NCBI GenBank assembly: GCA_007133065.1
Contig: SLNJ01000072.1
Location: 1-42,819 of the forward strand
Reading direction: 5' to 3'
Source of the DNA: Opitutales bacterium
GTDB taxonomy: Bacteria > Verrucomicrobiota > Verrucomicrobiia > Opitutales > Oceanipulchritudinaceae
Length of the DNA stretch: 42,819 nucleotides
In this document: positions 15,460 to 24,194 of the stretch, in pieces
How positions within the stretch are numbered: position 1 is the first letter of the stretch
How the letters are laid out: every line of letters begins with the position of its first letter
Program-made: the position numbers and the translations under genes
Notes under the pieces: model-generated
The model's input: the letters and a program-made list of their open reading frames with translations, nothing else
The model's database searches: none
Told to the model about the DNA's origin: nothing

Positions 15460-16722
15460 TTACCGGATCATCCCCGCAGCAACCGTCTGGTTGCTGAACT
15501 CATCGATCAGGATCACGGAACCGGTCGACCGGTTCCGTCGATATGAATCATAGAACAACGGAGACGCCGTCCGTAGTTTTACCCGTCCGATTTCATTCAA
15601 CGCCAGGTGGTCCACCCCTTCAACCTTGTGCAGGGAGTTGACATCCACACGATAGCAGATCTCGCGCACCAACGCCTTCACGTCCCGGGTCGTGTGCCGC
15701 AAGATGTACTTGCCGCGCGATTCGAGCCGGGTCTTCTCAGAAAACCAGCACAACATCAGGTCCAGGTCCTGACCGACATGCGGCTGGTTGAGCGGCTTGA
15801 CCAGCATGTCGCCGCGGGAGATGTCGATCTCGTCCTCCAGCGTCATGACTACGGAAAGCGGATGGAAGGCCTCCTTCAGCTCCCCGTCGTTGGTGTGTAT
15901 CGCTTTGATTCGCGTTGAGAACCCCGAGGGCAGGACCGTTACGTCGTCGCCAGGCTTGAAGACACCGCCCGTCACCCGGCCCGCGTACCCGCGGAAGTCG
16001 TGCCACTCCCCGTTCTGAGGACGAATGACCCACTGCACCGGAAACCGGGGATCCACGTGGTTCGCATCCGATCCGATATACACCGTCTCAAGGTGATACA
16101 GGAGGGTCGTCCCCTCATACCACGGCATCCATTCTGACTTGGCAACCACATTGTCCCCAAGCAGCGCGCTGATCGGAATGAAGGTCATCTGCGGAATCTC
16201 AAGACGCGAGGCAAAGCGTTTGAAATCCTCTACAATTCCATTGAACACCGACTCCGACCAATCCACCAGATCCATCTTGTTGATGCACACCACCACGTGC
16301 TGCAACCGCAGGAGTGAGGCGATAAACGCGTGCCGGCACGTCTGCTCGATCACTCCCTTGCGCGCATCGACCAGGATCACCGCCAGGTTCGCAGTCGACG
16401 CCCCCGTCACCATATTGCGCGTGTACTGAATGTGCCCCGGCGTATCCGCGATAACGAACTTGCGGCGCGGCGTCGCGAAGTAACGATACGCCACGTCAAT
16501 CGTGATACCCTGCTCTCGTTCGGCACGCAGACCGTCGGTCAGCAAAGCTAAATCGACCTGCTCTTCCCCGCGCTGGTGACTCGTCGCCTCCAGCGAAGCC
16601 AGCTGATCTTCGAAAATCGTCTTCGTATCGAACATCAGCCGCCCGATCAGCGTGCTCTTGCCGTCGTCCACGCTGCCCGCCGTCGTGAAACGCAGCATCT
16701 CCATATCGTCGTAACTCGTCAT
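15460..16722 (-). CDS. cysN: Sulfate adenylyltransferase subunit 1 (GTPase)
   Basis: A 420-residue GTPase subunit of ATP sulfurylase. It couples GTP hydrolysis to formation of adenosine 5'-phosphosulfate from ATP and sulfate. The G1 motif GSVDDGKST is at 16-24, with REQGITIDVAYRYF (switch I), DTPGH at 93-97 and NKMD at 148-151, followed by EF-Tu-like beta-barrel domains. There is no fused APS kinase (CysC), and none is seen nearby. The start is 64 bases downstream of the cysD stop, and the pair is transcribed together. CysN of Escherichia coli is about 475 residues, so this copy lacks some C-terminal length but ends normally. Confidence 0.95.
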   Translation of the reverse strand: MTSYDDMEMLRFTTAGSVDDGKSTLIGRLMFDTKTIFEDQLASLEATSHQRGEEQVDLALLTDGLRAEREQGITIDVAYRYFATPRRKFVIADTPGHIQYTRNMVTGASTANLAVILVDARKGVIEQTCRHAFIASLLRLQHVVVCINKMDLVDWSESVFNGIVEDFKRFASRLEIPQMTFIPISALLGDNVVAKSEWMPWYEGTTLLYHLETVYIGSDANHVDPRFPVQWVIRPQNGEWHDFRGYAGRVTGGVFKPGDDVTVLPSGFSTRIKAIHTNDGELKEAFHPLSVVMTLEDEIDISRGDMLVKPLNQPHVGQDLDLMLCWFSEKTRLESRGKYILRHTTRDVKALVREICYRVDVNSLHKVEGVDHLALNEIGRVKLRTASPLFYDSYRRNRSTGSVILIDEFSNQTVAAGMIR

Positions 16723-16786
16723 CGCTTCTCTTTCACCAAAAAATTATCCACTGTGCACCGGAGTCGACCTTCGAACCGTGCCTTGC

Positions 16787-17698
16787 TCAAAAATATCCAG
16801 ACCGTTTGCGGTCCTCCATCGCCGTCTCCGAGCGTTTGTCGTCAGCCCGTCCGCCCCGCTCCGTAATGCGCGCCGCAGCCACCTCCGCGATCACCGAATC
16901 CAGGTCCGTCGCATCCGACTCCACCGCTCCGGTGCAAGTCGCATCGCCCACCGTCCGAAAACGCACCCGCATCCGCTGAACTCGCTCGCCATCAGCGACG
17001 GTTACATACGGAGTCTTTGCCAATAGCATCCCGTTGCGCGTGATCACGTCCCGGTCGTGCGCAAAATAGATTGAGGGAATCTCAAGCCCCTCCCGCTTGA
17101 TATACTGCCACACGTCCATCTCGGTCCAATTGCTCAACGGGAATATCCGAAAGTGCTCGCCGGAGCTTTTACGCCCGTTGAAAAGGTTCCAGAGCTCCGG
17201 CCGCTGGTTCTTCGGATCCCACTGACCGAAATCATCCCGGTGCGAGAAAAATCGCTCCTTCGCCCGCGCCTTCTCCTCGTCCCGGCGCGCTCCCCCGAGC
17301 GCCGCGTCAAACCCGTGCTCTTCGATCGCGTCTAACAGCGTCACCGTCTGCAACGCGTTCCGGCTCGCATTCGCCCCCTCCTCCTCACGGACCCGCCCGC
17401 GGTCGATCGACTCCTGCACGCTCGCCACAACCAGCCGCGCCCTGAGGCGGCCCACCAGCCCGTCGCGGAACGCAATCGTCTCATCAAAATTGTGGCCCGT
17501 ATCCACATGCATCAGGGGAAACGGTATTCGGGCGGGCCAGAACGCTTTCTCCGCCAGGCGCGTCACAACAATGGAATCCTTGCCCCCCGAAAAAAGCAGA
17601 ACCGGACGCTCGAATTGCGCCGCCGTCTCGCGCAGCACGTAGATCGCCTCCGACTCGAGGTGGCTCAGATGATTGACGTTGTAGGACTGATGTAGCAT
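16787..17698 (-). CDS. cysD: Sulfate adenylyltransferase subunit 2
   Basis: A 303-residue catalytic subunit of ATP sulfurylase, of the PP-loop ATP pyrophosphatase superfamily. The PP-loop SGGKDS lies at 37-42. Typical conserved stretches follow: HVDTGHNFDETIAFRD, GGARRDEEKARAKERFFSHR, FPLSNWTEMDVWQYI and the C-terminal MEDRKRSGYF. The length is usual for the family. It is the first gene of cysDN. The upstream 258 bases include an AT-rich stretch with a GATAAT-like -10 on the minus strand near 17800. It acts in the cytoplasm in assimilatory sulfate activation. Confidence 0.97.
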   Translation of the reverse strand: MLHQSYNVNHLSHLESEAIYVLRETAAQFERPVLLFSGGKDSIVVTRLAEKAFWPARIPFPLMHVDTGHNFDETIAFRDGLVGRLRARLVVASVQESIDRGRVREEEGANASRNALQTVTLLDAIEEHGFDAALGGARRDEEKARAKERFFSHRDDFGQWDPKNQRPELWNLFNGRKSSGEHFRIFPLSNWTEMDVWQYIKREGLEIPSIYFAHDRDVITRNGMLLAKTPYVTVADGERVQRMRVRFRTVGDATCTGAVESDATDLDSVIAEVAAARITERGGRADDKRSETAMEDRKRSGYF

Positions 17699-17956
17699 TG
17701 CGTCTCCGTGGTCGGTTCGTCATCGCTTCGCCGGTTTATTCCGGACGGTTTCCCTTGAAAGGCCTGAATCAAGCCAAGCAGACATCGAAGGGGAAGAAAA
17801 ATATTATCTAAGGTTTGATGGGAAAGTTACTAATGATTTCATAGTGAATGCGCCGCGGTCGACGCAAGCCCATTTTTTTTCCGAATTGCACGGAACCTCG
17901 GTACGGGCTACACGTTGAGGAGGCAGATCACCGGAGTTACATCATCGCCGCCCGTC
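17699..17956. promoter_or_regulatory. Divergent intergenic region of cysD and sixA
   Basis: 258 bases between two diverging genes, with an AT-rich core (about 17790-17880) unlike the GC-rich surroundings. On the minus strand TTAGATAATATT near 17795-17805 is a good -10 candidate for cysDN, but its -35 is unclear. A run of eight T sits at about 17873-17880. GAGGAGG at 17917-17923 is too far (over 30 bases) from the chosen sixA ATG to act as its ribosome-binding site. No regulator site was identified. Confidence 0.35.
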
Positions 17957-18466
17957 ATGACCCTCTTTCTGCTACGCCACGGCCAAGCCCAGCCTGACTA
18001 CATGGATCGCACCCGCCCGCTCACGCGCAAGGGAATCCGGCGCGTGGTTCGCCTCGCTGAGTTCGTTGCGGGGAACCCAGCCTTCAATCCATCGGAGATT
18101 TGGCACAGTCCACTCACCAGGGCATGCGAAACGGCGAACCTTCTTGCCGCCCACCTTCAGATGTCCGATCGCACCCGTGCCCTGGAGGAGCTTCGGCCCG
18201 ATGCGGATCCTGCCGCGATCGTCGGCCGGTTTGATGCTTTTCATGAAGACCTGCTCCTGGTCGGCCACAATCCACACCTGCGCCGGCTGATCGGCCGCCT
18301 CCTGTATCCGGAGCGCGCTTCGGAACACGACCCCGGAGCGGTGATCCAGGTGAAAAAAGGAAGCCTGATTCGCCTCGAACGGCCGGATTGCTTCCGCGCC
18401 GGCGGCGGCTCCGGGCCGGAATGGCTTCTCTCCTGGATCCTCCCGCCCCGCTGCCTGGAGAAGTAG
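17957..18466 (+). CDS. sixA: SixA-type phosphohistidine phosphatase
   Basis: A 169-residue histidine-phosphatase family protein. The catalytic RHG motif is LLRHGQ at 5-10 (nucleophile H8), and the second active-site region is LLVGHNPHLRRL. These motifs, the short length and the absence of a signal peptide match SixA, which removes phosphate from phosphohistidine of His-containing proteins. An upstream TTG at 17915 extends the frame, but the family starts at MTLFLLRHG, so the ATG at 17957 was chosen. It is divergent from cysD and convergent with the symporter gene. Confidence 0.85.
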   Translation: MTLFLLRHGQAQPDYMDRTRPLTRKGIRRVVRLAEFVAGNPAFNPSEIWHSPLTRACETANLLAAHLQMSDRTRALEELRPDADPAAIVGRFDAFHEDLLLVGHNPHLRRLIGRLLYPERASEHDPGAVIQVKKGSLIRLERPDCFRAGGGSGPEWLLSWILPPRCLEK

Positions 18467-18477
18467 GCCTCCAACCG

Positions 18478-18496
18478 TGCATCCCCGGAGGGTGCA
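18478..18496. terminator. Hairpin between convergent sixA and symporter genes
   Basis: TGCATCC (18478-18484) pairs with GGGTGCA (18490-18496) around a CCGGA loop; one pair is G-T. It lies 12 bases after the sixA stop and before the convergent symporter stop, so it could serve both. There is no clear T-run. Confidence 0.3.
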
Positions 18497-18543
18497 GAGG
18501 CGGAGCCCGGCCGAAAATCCTTTTCGCTCCCATTCAAGAGGCG

Positions 18544-20166
18544 TCACCCCGCGAGCAGGTTGAGGACCCCGAGCAAACAGATCAACCCGATCGCGTACGC
18601 CGCCAGCACGGCCATTGGCAGGCGCCATCGCCTGAGCCGTTCGCGTCGCTCGACGATGGGCTCCGTCTCCCACAGCGTCAGCGCAATCTTCTCGCGCGGC
18701 GGCGGTGCGGTCAGCAGGCTCACCGTCCACCCGACAAACCATGCAATGAGGAATCCGGTCACATTCCACCACAGCCACGAGACGCCGGGCAACAACCACA
18801 TCACCAGAAGATTGCCGCCGAATCCCGTCAGTAAACCGCTGACCGCCCCGGCGCCGTTGACGCGGCGCGTCAGCACCCCCATTGCGAAGACCGCGAGCAA
18901 CGGTCCGTTCAACAGCGAACTGATCTTGTTCACCGCCTCGATTACAGTCTCGGCGACAGCGTCCACCTGAAACGCGAACGCGAGGCACACCGCGCCCCAG
19001 AACAACGTCAGCCCCTTGGATGCTATCAGCTCGGCGCGGGCGGACATCGGCCGACGGCGCAGTTGCTTTACCACGTCCTCCATCGAAAGCGCGCTCAACG
19101 CGTTGATCGTTGAATCCAACGACGACATCGCCGCGGCGAACAGTCCGGCGATCACCAGTCCGACGAGCCCGACCGGGAAGTGCTCCACGACAAAAGCCGG
19201 GACCGCACGGTTATAATTCACCGCTCCGTCGACCAGGAGGTACTCCGATCTCAGGAAGTCGGGGTGCGACGCTGCGTAAGCCGCCAGACAGATTCCGAGG
19301 AAGCAGTACGCCGCCACGAGTGGAAATCGCAGGATCCCATCGAAGAACAAGGCGCGGCTGGTATCGTTCACCGATCGCGTCGACAGCTCCCGCTGAGCCT
19401 GCGTCTGATCGCATCCGTAATACGCAACGTAAAGGAAGACTCCCCCGATCAGCATAGGCCATAACGCGTAGTCGTGCCCGTCGCCCAGCCCATGGCGCCG
19501 CCAGTCCAACCCCCGCATCCGATCCGGGTCGGTAAAAGCCCAGACTGTCTCCCACCCCCCGCTCAATACAATCGCCATGATCGCGCTGATCACGATCGCT
19601 CCAGTCAACACCACGAGCTGGATCACGTCCGACCAGATCACCGCGCGCATCCCGCCCAGAAGATCGTATCCAACGGTGACGGCTCCCAGAAGGAGGACGG
19701 CCACCCAGAACTCGACCCCCAGCACCAGCATCAGCACCAGCGAAACCCCGTACACCGTCACACCCGTTGCAAACGCCCGCAGCACCTGGAACAAAATGCT
19801 CAATATCACCCGCGTACGGCGATCGAACCGCGCCTCCAGATACCCGTACACCGAGATCAGCCTCAGGCGCCGGAACAAGGGGAAAAACACCGCGATCAGA
19901 ACGATCATCGCCAGGGGAACCGCCAGCTCGTACTGCAGCCACAACAAACCGCCTCCGGCAGCAAATCCAACGAACGCCGGCGCGCCCAGCAGACTGTTCG
20001 TCGAGCACTGTGTCGCCATGGTCGAAAGCGCGATCGGCAACGGCCCGGTCCGGTTGCCGGCAAGGTAGTAGTCGCGTGCGTCGCTTTGCCTGCGCCAGAA
20101 ACAGGCACTCATCCCGACCAAGCCGGTGAGGTACGCTACAAGGACGATCCAGTCCCATCCCGCCAT
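18544..20166 (-). CDS. Sodium:solute symporter (SSS family)
   Basis: A 540-residue inner-membrane transporter of the sodium:solute symporter family with about 13-14 hydrophobic helices. The family features near the N-terminus are the DYYLAGNRTGPLPIALSTMA stretch and the STNSLLGAPAFV substrate/sodium region. AAAMSSLDSTINALSALSMED is the classic SSS signature in the middle. The substrate cannot be read from sequence; related proteins carry sugars, inositol, amino acids or sialic acid. The ATG at 20166 was chosen; an in-frame TTG lies three codons upstream, and a GGGGGG run abuts the ATG too closely. It is divergent from the LysM gene. Confidence 0.9.
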   Translation of the reverse strand: MAGWDWIVLVAYLTGLVGMSACFWRRQSDARDYYLAGNRTGPLPIALSTMATQCSTNSLLGAPAFVGFAAGGGLLWLQYELAVPLAMIVLIAVFFPLFRRLRLISVYGYLEARFDRRTRVILSILFQVLRAFATGVTVYGVSLVLMLVLGVEFWVAVLLLGAVTVGYDLLGGMRAVIWSDVIQLVVLTGAIVISAIMAIVLSGGWETVWAFTDPDRMRGLDWRRHGLGDGHDYALWPMLIGGVFLYVAYYGCDQTQAQRELSTRSVNDTSRALFFDGILRFPLVAAYCFLGICLAAYAASHPDFLRSEYLLVDGAVNYNRAVPAFVVEHFPVGLVGLVIAGLFAAAMSSLDSTINALSALSMEDVVKQLRRRPMSARAELIASKGLTLFWGAVCLAFAFQVDAVAETVIEAVNKISSLLNGPLLAVFAMGVLTRRVNGAGAVSGLLTGFGGNLLVMWLLPGVSWLWWNVTGFLIAWFVGWTVSLLTAPPPREKIALTLWETEPIVERRERLRRWRLPMAVLAAYAIGLICLLGVLNLLAG

Positions 20167-20262
20167 TCCCCCCAATCATATGCATCCGTACGGAAAGGCA
20201 ACGAAAACGACGCTCGCAACCGAGCTTGCTCTTTTCGCTCCAAGCAATAAGACTTGAATATT

Positions 20263-20931
20263 ATGTCTGACAAGGATGACGATCTGACGATCGAAACCCG
20301 CCCGGAGATCGATGCCGACGGAGACGGGGGTGGATTGCAGAAACTGACTCTGGCATTGGGCGCCGCCGGAATCCTGGGGATTGTTCTGGGCGGCGTGGCG
20401 ATCTACATGGCGGCACAAACCACGCGAGCGATGGAGCAACTCGAGTCCGAAGTGCTGCGCATTTCACAACGGCCGGACCGGACCCCGGAGATCGAGGAAC
20501 AGATTGCCGCCCTGGAACAGCAACTCGAGTCACTCGACGACCGCCTGGTCAACGTCGGGTCGGAGACCGCGCGCGCGGTACGTGCCGCGCAGGGAATCCG
20601 CGATCAAGCGCAACAGGCATTGGAGACGTTGAGCCGCGAGGTTCGGACCAACCGCGAGCAGATCAATACGCACGCCGATCGCATCACCGAACTGCATGAG
20701 TTCCTCACGGAAGCAACGCGGCCTCAGGCGAGGGAACGGAACCGTCCCACCCCGCACGTCTCGGCGGAGGAGTCCGGAACGGAGGGGACCGATGTGCACA
20801 TTATCCAACCGGGAGACACGCTGGGGGGACTCGCACGCAAATACGAGGTCAGCCTGGACGCACTGATGCGCGCCAACCCCGGAGTTGATCCCCACCGCCT
20901 CCAGATCGGACAGCGCATCGTCATCCCCTGA
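20263..20931 (+). CDS. Membrane-anchored coiled-coil protein with C-terminal LysM domain
   Basis: A 222-residue protein: an acidic cytoplasmic N-terminus (1-25), one transmembrane helix (about 27-50, ALGAAGILGIVLGGVAIYMA), a Glu/Gln-rich coiled coil (about 55-150), a linker, then a LysM domain (about 176-222, HIIQPGDTLGGLARKYEVSL to QIGQRIVIP). LysM binds N-acetylglucosamine-containing glycans, so the protein probably links the inner membrane to peptidoglycan. The ATG at 20263 was preferred over the TTG at 20254; a ribosome-binding site is weak at both. No specific partner is suggested by its neighbours. Confidence 0.85.
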   Translation: MSDKDDDLTIETRPEIDADGDGGGLQKLTLALGAAGILGIVLGGVAIYMAAQTTRAMEQLESEVLRISQRPDRTPEIEEQIAALEQQLESLDDRLVNVGSETARAVRAAQGIRDQAQQALETLSREVRTNREQINTHADRITELHEFLTEATRPQARERNRPTPHVSAEESGTEGTDVHIIQPGDTLGGLARKYEVSLDALMRANPGVDPHRLQIGQRIVIP

Positions 20932-20948
20932 TTCACCACGTGCCGGCC

Positions 20949-20984
20949 CCCGTGATCCGCCCTTTGTTTGCCCGGAATCACGGG
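20949..20984. terminator. Bidirectional terminator-like hairpin
   Basis: CCCGTGAT (20949-20956) and ATCACGGG (20977-20984) are perfect inverted repeats, with further CCG/CGG pairing inside across a one-base bulge. The hairpin lies between the convergent LysM and Fur-family genes, 17 bases after one stop and about 42 from the other. No strong T-run. Confidence 0.45.
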
Positions 20985-21026
20985 CAGGCGCTGCCCCTTC
21001 GCTGGATCGATCGCCACGCCAACATT

Positions 21027-21482
21027 TCACCCTACCCCAGACCGGGATGCTCGTGCCCTGCGACCGGATGATTTTCGACTGCGGCCGGAAGCGGCGGGCG
21101 CGCCATCGTGCACCGCTCCATAGCAGATCACCTGGACCCGCCGGGTCCGATACTTCCCCGGCAACCCCAGGCGAAGCTGGGAGAGATCCGGCTCGATCAC
21201 GTGAACCTGATCCTTCTCCTCGTCGATAAAGAGGTGTCTCGCTCCGTCGCTCGGAATTTGGTAGCGGGAGATCTGACCCGGTATTTCGACCTCCTCAATC
21301 TCATCGCGTGCAAGCATGGATTTCACGTTGCGGTAAACGGTCGCGATTCCCAAACGCGGTACATCGCGACACGCGTAATCCAGGATTTCCTTGGGACCGA
21401 GAGGACGGCCCGCGCGCTCCAGGGCGTTTCGGATCGCCTGACGCTGCTTGGTATCGCGCTGTCGTGTGGACGTTGTGTGCAT
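21027..21482 (-). CDS. Fur family transcriptional regulator lacking usual metal ligands
   Basis: A 151-residue Fur-family DNA-binding protein. The winged-helix part is clear: KQRQAIRNALERAGRPLGPK, the recognition helix region RLGIATVYRNVKSM, then EEVEIPGQISRYQI. The dimerisation half departs from the family. Where Fur has an HHDHFVC..C motif there is GARHLFIDEEKDQVHVIE, with no CxxC pair and almost no histidines. The C-terminus is a basic Ser/Arg-rich tail without the second CxxC. Metal sensing as in canonical Fur or PerR therefore looks lost or altered. The ATG at 21482 has AGGAGA 8 bases upstream; a longer frame begins at a TTG at 21509. Confidence 0.82.
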   Translation of the reverse strand: MHTTSTRQRDTKQRQAIRNALERAGRPLGPKEILDYACRDVPRLGIATVYRNVKSMLARDEIEEVEIPGQISRYQIPSDGARHLFIDEEKDQVHVIEPDLSQLRLGLPGKYRTRRVQVICYGAVHDGAPAASGRSRKSSGRRARASRSGVG

Positions 21483-21616
21483 GCCAAATCTCCTATTTGC
21501 TTTGCTCAATCATACCGGGGGGGCGGTTGACCGAACCATGGGGATGAATCAATGGTCGCAGAGTGACCGTTTCTTTTGTCAATGAGAATCCAATTCCGTT
21601 CCGCGGAAAGATGCCG

Positions 21617-21645
21617 TTGACACACGCGGCGTATCGGTCAATGAC
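21617..21645 (+). promoter_or_regulatory. Possible promoter of tRNA-Pro
   Basis: TTGACA (21617-21622), a perfect -35 hexamer, is followed after 17 bases by AATGAC (21640-21645), a poor -10, which is 11 bases ahead of the tRNA 5' end. The spacing fits a sigma-70 promoter but the -10 is weak. Confidence 0.3.
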
Positions 21646-21656
21646 AAGGCCAGGTT

Positions 21657-21733
21657 CGGGGCGTAGCGCAGCCTGGTAGCGCATTTGCTTTGGGAGCAAA
21701 GGGTCGCTGGTTCGAATCCAGTCGCCCCGACCA
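21657..21733 (+). tRNA. tRNA-Pro (anticodon TGG)
   Basis: A 77-base cloverleaf. The acceptor stem CGGGGCG (21657-21663) pairs with CGCCCCG (21723-21729). A D-arm GCGCAGCCTGGTAGCGC follows. The anticodon stem TTGCT/AGCAA encloses the loop TTTGGGA, giving anticodon TGG. The T-arm is GCTGGTTCGAATCCAGT, and A73 and an encoded CCA end follow. It sits between the Fur-family gene and proC, on the proC strand. Confidence 0.96.
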
Positions 21734-21805
21734 TTTTCATTCTGGACTCATCATCCAGGCGAAATCGGTTGCGGCATCACACGATGGCGCTACACTCCCC
21801 AACCG

Positions 21806-22609
21806 ATGAAGAAACTCGGATTTGTGGGCGCGGGCCGGATGGCTTCGGCGATGGTTGAGGGGATTCTGGCGACTGAGTCGCTTCCCGTCGCGGAGATCGC
21901 CTGTACGAGCGCCGACGACGGTACCGGAACCGCCTTGGCATCCGCTACGGGAATCACGTATTGCGCCGGCCTGGAGGACCTCCTCGCTCAGTGTGAAGCG
22001 ATCGTGTTGGCGATCAAACCGCAGCAGCTCGCCGCGATCCCTGAGTCGGCCGCTTCCGAGTGCTCGAACAAGCTGATCCTCTCGATTCTCGCCGGAACGC
22101 CCCTCTCCCGTCTGCAAGCGGTCTTCCCCGGCGCCCGGAACCTGGTCCGAGCGATGCCGAATACGCCGGGCCAGATCGGAGCCGGGATCACCGCGTACGC
22201 TCCGTCCGCCCCGCTGAGTGAAGCGGATGCTCAGATGGTGGAAATGGTGCTCGGCGCGCTGGGCACGGTGCTCGCGGTCCCCGAAACGGCTATGGACGCG
22301 GTAACCGCGGTCAGCGGCAGCGGTCCCGCCTACGTCTTTGAATTCGTCGCAGCGCTGCGGGACGGCGGCCGGGCAGCCGGCCTTGACGCGAGCGTCGCCG
22401 ATCAGCTCGCCCGGGAGACCGTGCTCGGTGCGGCAATGCTGTTGGCAAAATCCCCAGACGATCCGGAGACCCAACGCGATCGCGTCACCTCGCCCGGCGG
22501 CACGACCGAAGCGGCGCTAAAGGTCCTCGGCGATCGGAAATTCCGCGACATGATCGGCGCCGCAGTGCTTGCCGCAGGAAAGCGCAGCCGCGAACTGGCA
22601 GACGCATGA
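21806..22609 (+). CDS. proC: Pyrroline-5-carboxylate reductase
   Basis: A 267-residue NAD(P)H-dependent reductase that converts pyrroline-5-carboxylate to proline, the last step of proline synthesis. The N-terminal Rossmann motif GFVGAGRMASAM is at 5-16. LAIKPQQL, RAMPNTPGQIGAG, VSGSGPAYVFEF and the C-terminal SPGGTTEAALKVL signature are all present in order. The length is usual. The start is the ATG at 21806, with no strong ribosome-binding site. It lies about 70 bases after tRNA-Pro, a coincidence of proline functions that may or may not mean co-transcription. Confidence 0.97.
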   Translation: MKKLGFVGAGRMASAMVEGILATESLPVAEIACTSADDGTGTALASATGITYCAGLEDLLAQCEAIVLAIKPQQLAAIPESAASECSNKLILSILAGTPLSRLQAVFPGARNLVRAMPNTPGQIGAGITAYAPSAPLSEADAQMVEMVLGALGTVLAVPETAMDAVTAVSGSGPAYVFEFVAALRDGGRAAGLDASVADQLARETVLGAAMLLAKSPDDPETQRDRVTSPGGTTEAALKVLGDRKFRDMIGAAVLAAGKRSRELADA

Positions 22610-22669
22610 GACCCCCGGACGCTGCCGGCCGTCGCAGATCCGCCATTCCGCGGGGACAACGACGCACCG

Positions 22670-22691
22670 AAACCGGCATCCTGCCGGGTTT
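22670..22691. terminator. Terminator-like hairpin between proC and the cytochrome operon
   Basis: AAACCGGCA pairs with TGCCGGGTTT (one bulged base) around a short TCC loop, with A-run and T-run on the two flanks. It lies 60 bases after proC and about 100 bases past the end of the minus-strand respiratory operon, so it could stop both transcripts. Confidence 0.5.
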
Positions 22692-22790
22692 CCTCTCCGA
22701 CCCATTCGTGGCGCAAGACCACCTCGGGCTCAACCCCTTGGCCACTGCAACCCGTCGACACGTGACACGGCCGCCTCGGACGGACTCTCG

Positions 22791-23474
22791 TCACTCGTCG
22801 ACCGGATCGGACGGTTCACCGAGGTCATCGACATGCCACGGCTCGGTCCGGCCCGCGTAGCGTTCGCGCACGTCCACAACGAGTTCTTCGTCGACTTCGT
22901 CGGCATCGTTCCACTCGTTCGTGCGAATCCAAGTCAACACAGCGGCGATATCGCGGTCGCGCGATCCGCGAAAACCAGGCATCACGCCGTCGTAGGTGTT
23001 CCCACGCACCTCGATGGGGCCGACCAGGCCGTGAAGCACGACCTTGATCAGGCGCTCCTTGTCCCCCTCCACCCAATCCGTATCGACCAGTGGCGGAAAC
23101 GTGCCCGGCACACCCTGCCCGTCGGCCTGATGGCACGCCACGCAATTGCGCCGGTAGAAACGTTCCCCCGCCCGGAATGGATCGAACTCAACCGGCTCTG
23201 CCGGCTCTGCTTCCGAGGGGCGCACGGTCTCGTCAAATACAAATCCGTCGAAGTCTCCGGAGTACTGAACGATGTAAACACCGCCCCAGAAACTCAATCC
23301 GGCGAAGATGAACACCATGAAGAGCGGCATCGGGGCGAAATTCTCCTTGGGCTCGCGATGCTCGCGCATCAGCTGGGCATGAACCTCGTGAAGCTCGGTG
23401 TCATCGAGCTTGTTCGGCTCCGCGGTCTCCCGGTGCTCTTCGTGAGGAGGATCTTGTTTCTCGGAATCGCTCAT
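22791..23474 (-). CDS. Membrane-anchored monoheme cytochrome c (CcoP-like position)
   Basis: A 227-residue protein with an acidic cytoplasmic N-terminus, one transmembrane helix at about 48-70 (APMPLFMVFIFAGLSFWGGV), and a class I cytochrome c domain with the heme-binding CVACH at 111-115. The likely axial Met lies in the DGVMPGFRG stretch. It is the last gene of the operon, directly after the ccoO-like gene, where cbb3 clusters carry ccoP. True CcoP is diheme; only one CxxCH is present here. It probably shuttles electrons to or within the cbb3 oxidase. Start at the ATG at 23474, six bases after the previous stop. Confidence 0.85.
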   Translation of the reverse strand: MSDSEKQDPPHEEHRETAEPNKLDDTELHEVHAQLMREHREPKENFAPMPLFMVFIFAGLSFWGGVYIVQYSGDFDGFVFDETVRPSEAEPAEPVEFDPFRAGERFYRRNCVACHQADGQGVPGTFPPLVDTDWVEGDKERLIKVVLHGLVGPIEVRGNTYDGVMPGFRGSRDRDIAAVLTWIRTNEWNDADEVDEELVVDVRERYAGRTEPWHVDDLGEPSDPVDE

Positions 23475-23480
23475 GATCTG

Positions 23481-24194
23481 CTAATTTTCCGCGCGGCGCA
23501 CCTCGGGGAGATCGTAGTCGAGGCGCAGTTCCAACAGGTAGGCGACAAGTTCGCGGGCGCGCCGCGTGGGAACTACTTCGTACCCCTCGTCGACGGCAAA
23601 TTCGGCCGGGAGCGACAACGCGTCTGGCGATGGTCCGTCATCGGGGATCGGACGCGTCTCATAGAGAAATGGATACGGGGGCATATTGGATCCCTCGGAG
23701 GTGATCTGAGGGTTGTAGAGGTGCAAATGGTGCCAGGATTCGTCGGGCATCCGGGATCCGATATCCTTGAGATCCGGACCGGTCCGGCTGGTTCCGAGCA
23801 TCACCCGTTCCTGCAGAATGTAATCGCGGGCGACGCTCTGGCGATCGCCCCAGCCGCGATCATAGTCCGCGCCAAAGCCGCGCCGTCGCACCTGTTGCGA
23901 ATGACAGTAGAGGCAACCCATGGAAACGTAGTGTTCCTTTCCACGCCGCGCCTTGCCCCCGAAAAAACGGGGAAACAACTCCTCGTCGGGATTCGGCACG
24001 CCGTATTGCAGGTTGCCGTCGTCGTCGCGATAGGTCAGTCCAGGAATCGGCTCTTCGGTGTCGGGGCGAATGAGCTCGGAGGTGGTCCGGTCAAGTTGTC
24101 CGATCTGGAAAAGATCGGGAACCAGGATAAGCCCCACCCAGGACAACGCGAGGGTCAAAAAGATTCCGCAGAAGAGGAAGGGAAGGTTGTTCAT
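23481..24194 (-). CDS. ccoO: cbb3-type cytochrome oxidase subunit II (CcoO-like cytochrome c)
   Basis: A 237-residue monoheme cytochrome c with an N-terminal membrane helix (about 3-26, LPFLFCGIFLTLALSWVGLI). The heme motif MGCLYCHSQQVR is at 92-103, very close to the CcoO signature (GCYxCHSQMIR). RTGPDLKDIGSRM and a SNMPPYPFLY stretch, both typical of CcoO, follow. It feeds electrons to CcoN in the inner membrane. The ATG at 24194 was chosen because it overlaps the ccoN stop (ATGA) and gives a good membrane anchor. A longer open frame to 24344 would overlap ccoN by 150 bases and lacks support. Confidence 0.9.
   Translation of the reverse strand: MNNLPFLFCGIFLTLALSWVGLILVPDLFQIGQLDRTTSELIRPDTEEPIPGLTYRDDDGNLQYGVPNPDEELFPRFFGGKARRGKEHYVSMGCLYCHSQQVRRRGFGADYDRGWGDRQSVARDYILQERVMLGTSRTGPDLKDIGSRMPDESWHHLHLYNPQITSEGSNMPPYPFLYETRPIPDDGPSPDALSLPAEFAVDEGYEVVPTRRARELVAYLLELRLDYDLPEVRRAEN

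Noticed and set aside
17875..17895. TTTTCCGAATTGCAC shared with position about 2325
   Set aside because: A single 15-base match between two intergenic stretches, with unlike flanks; probably chance.
21657..22609. tRNA-Pro as an integration site for an island
   Set aside because: No integrase, direct repeat of the tRNA 3' end or accessory genes follow; proC and respiratory genes lie beyond it.
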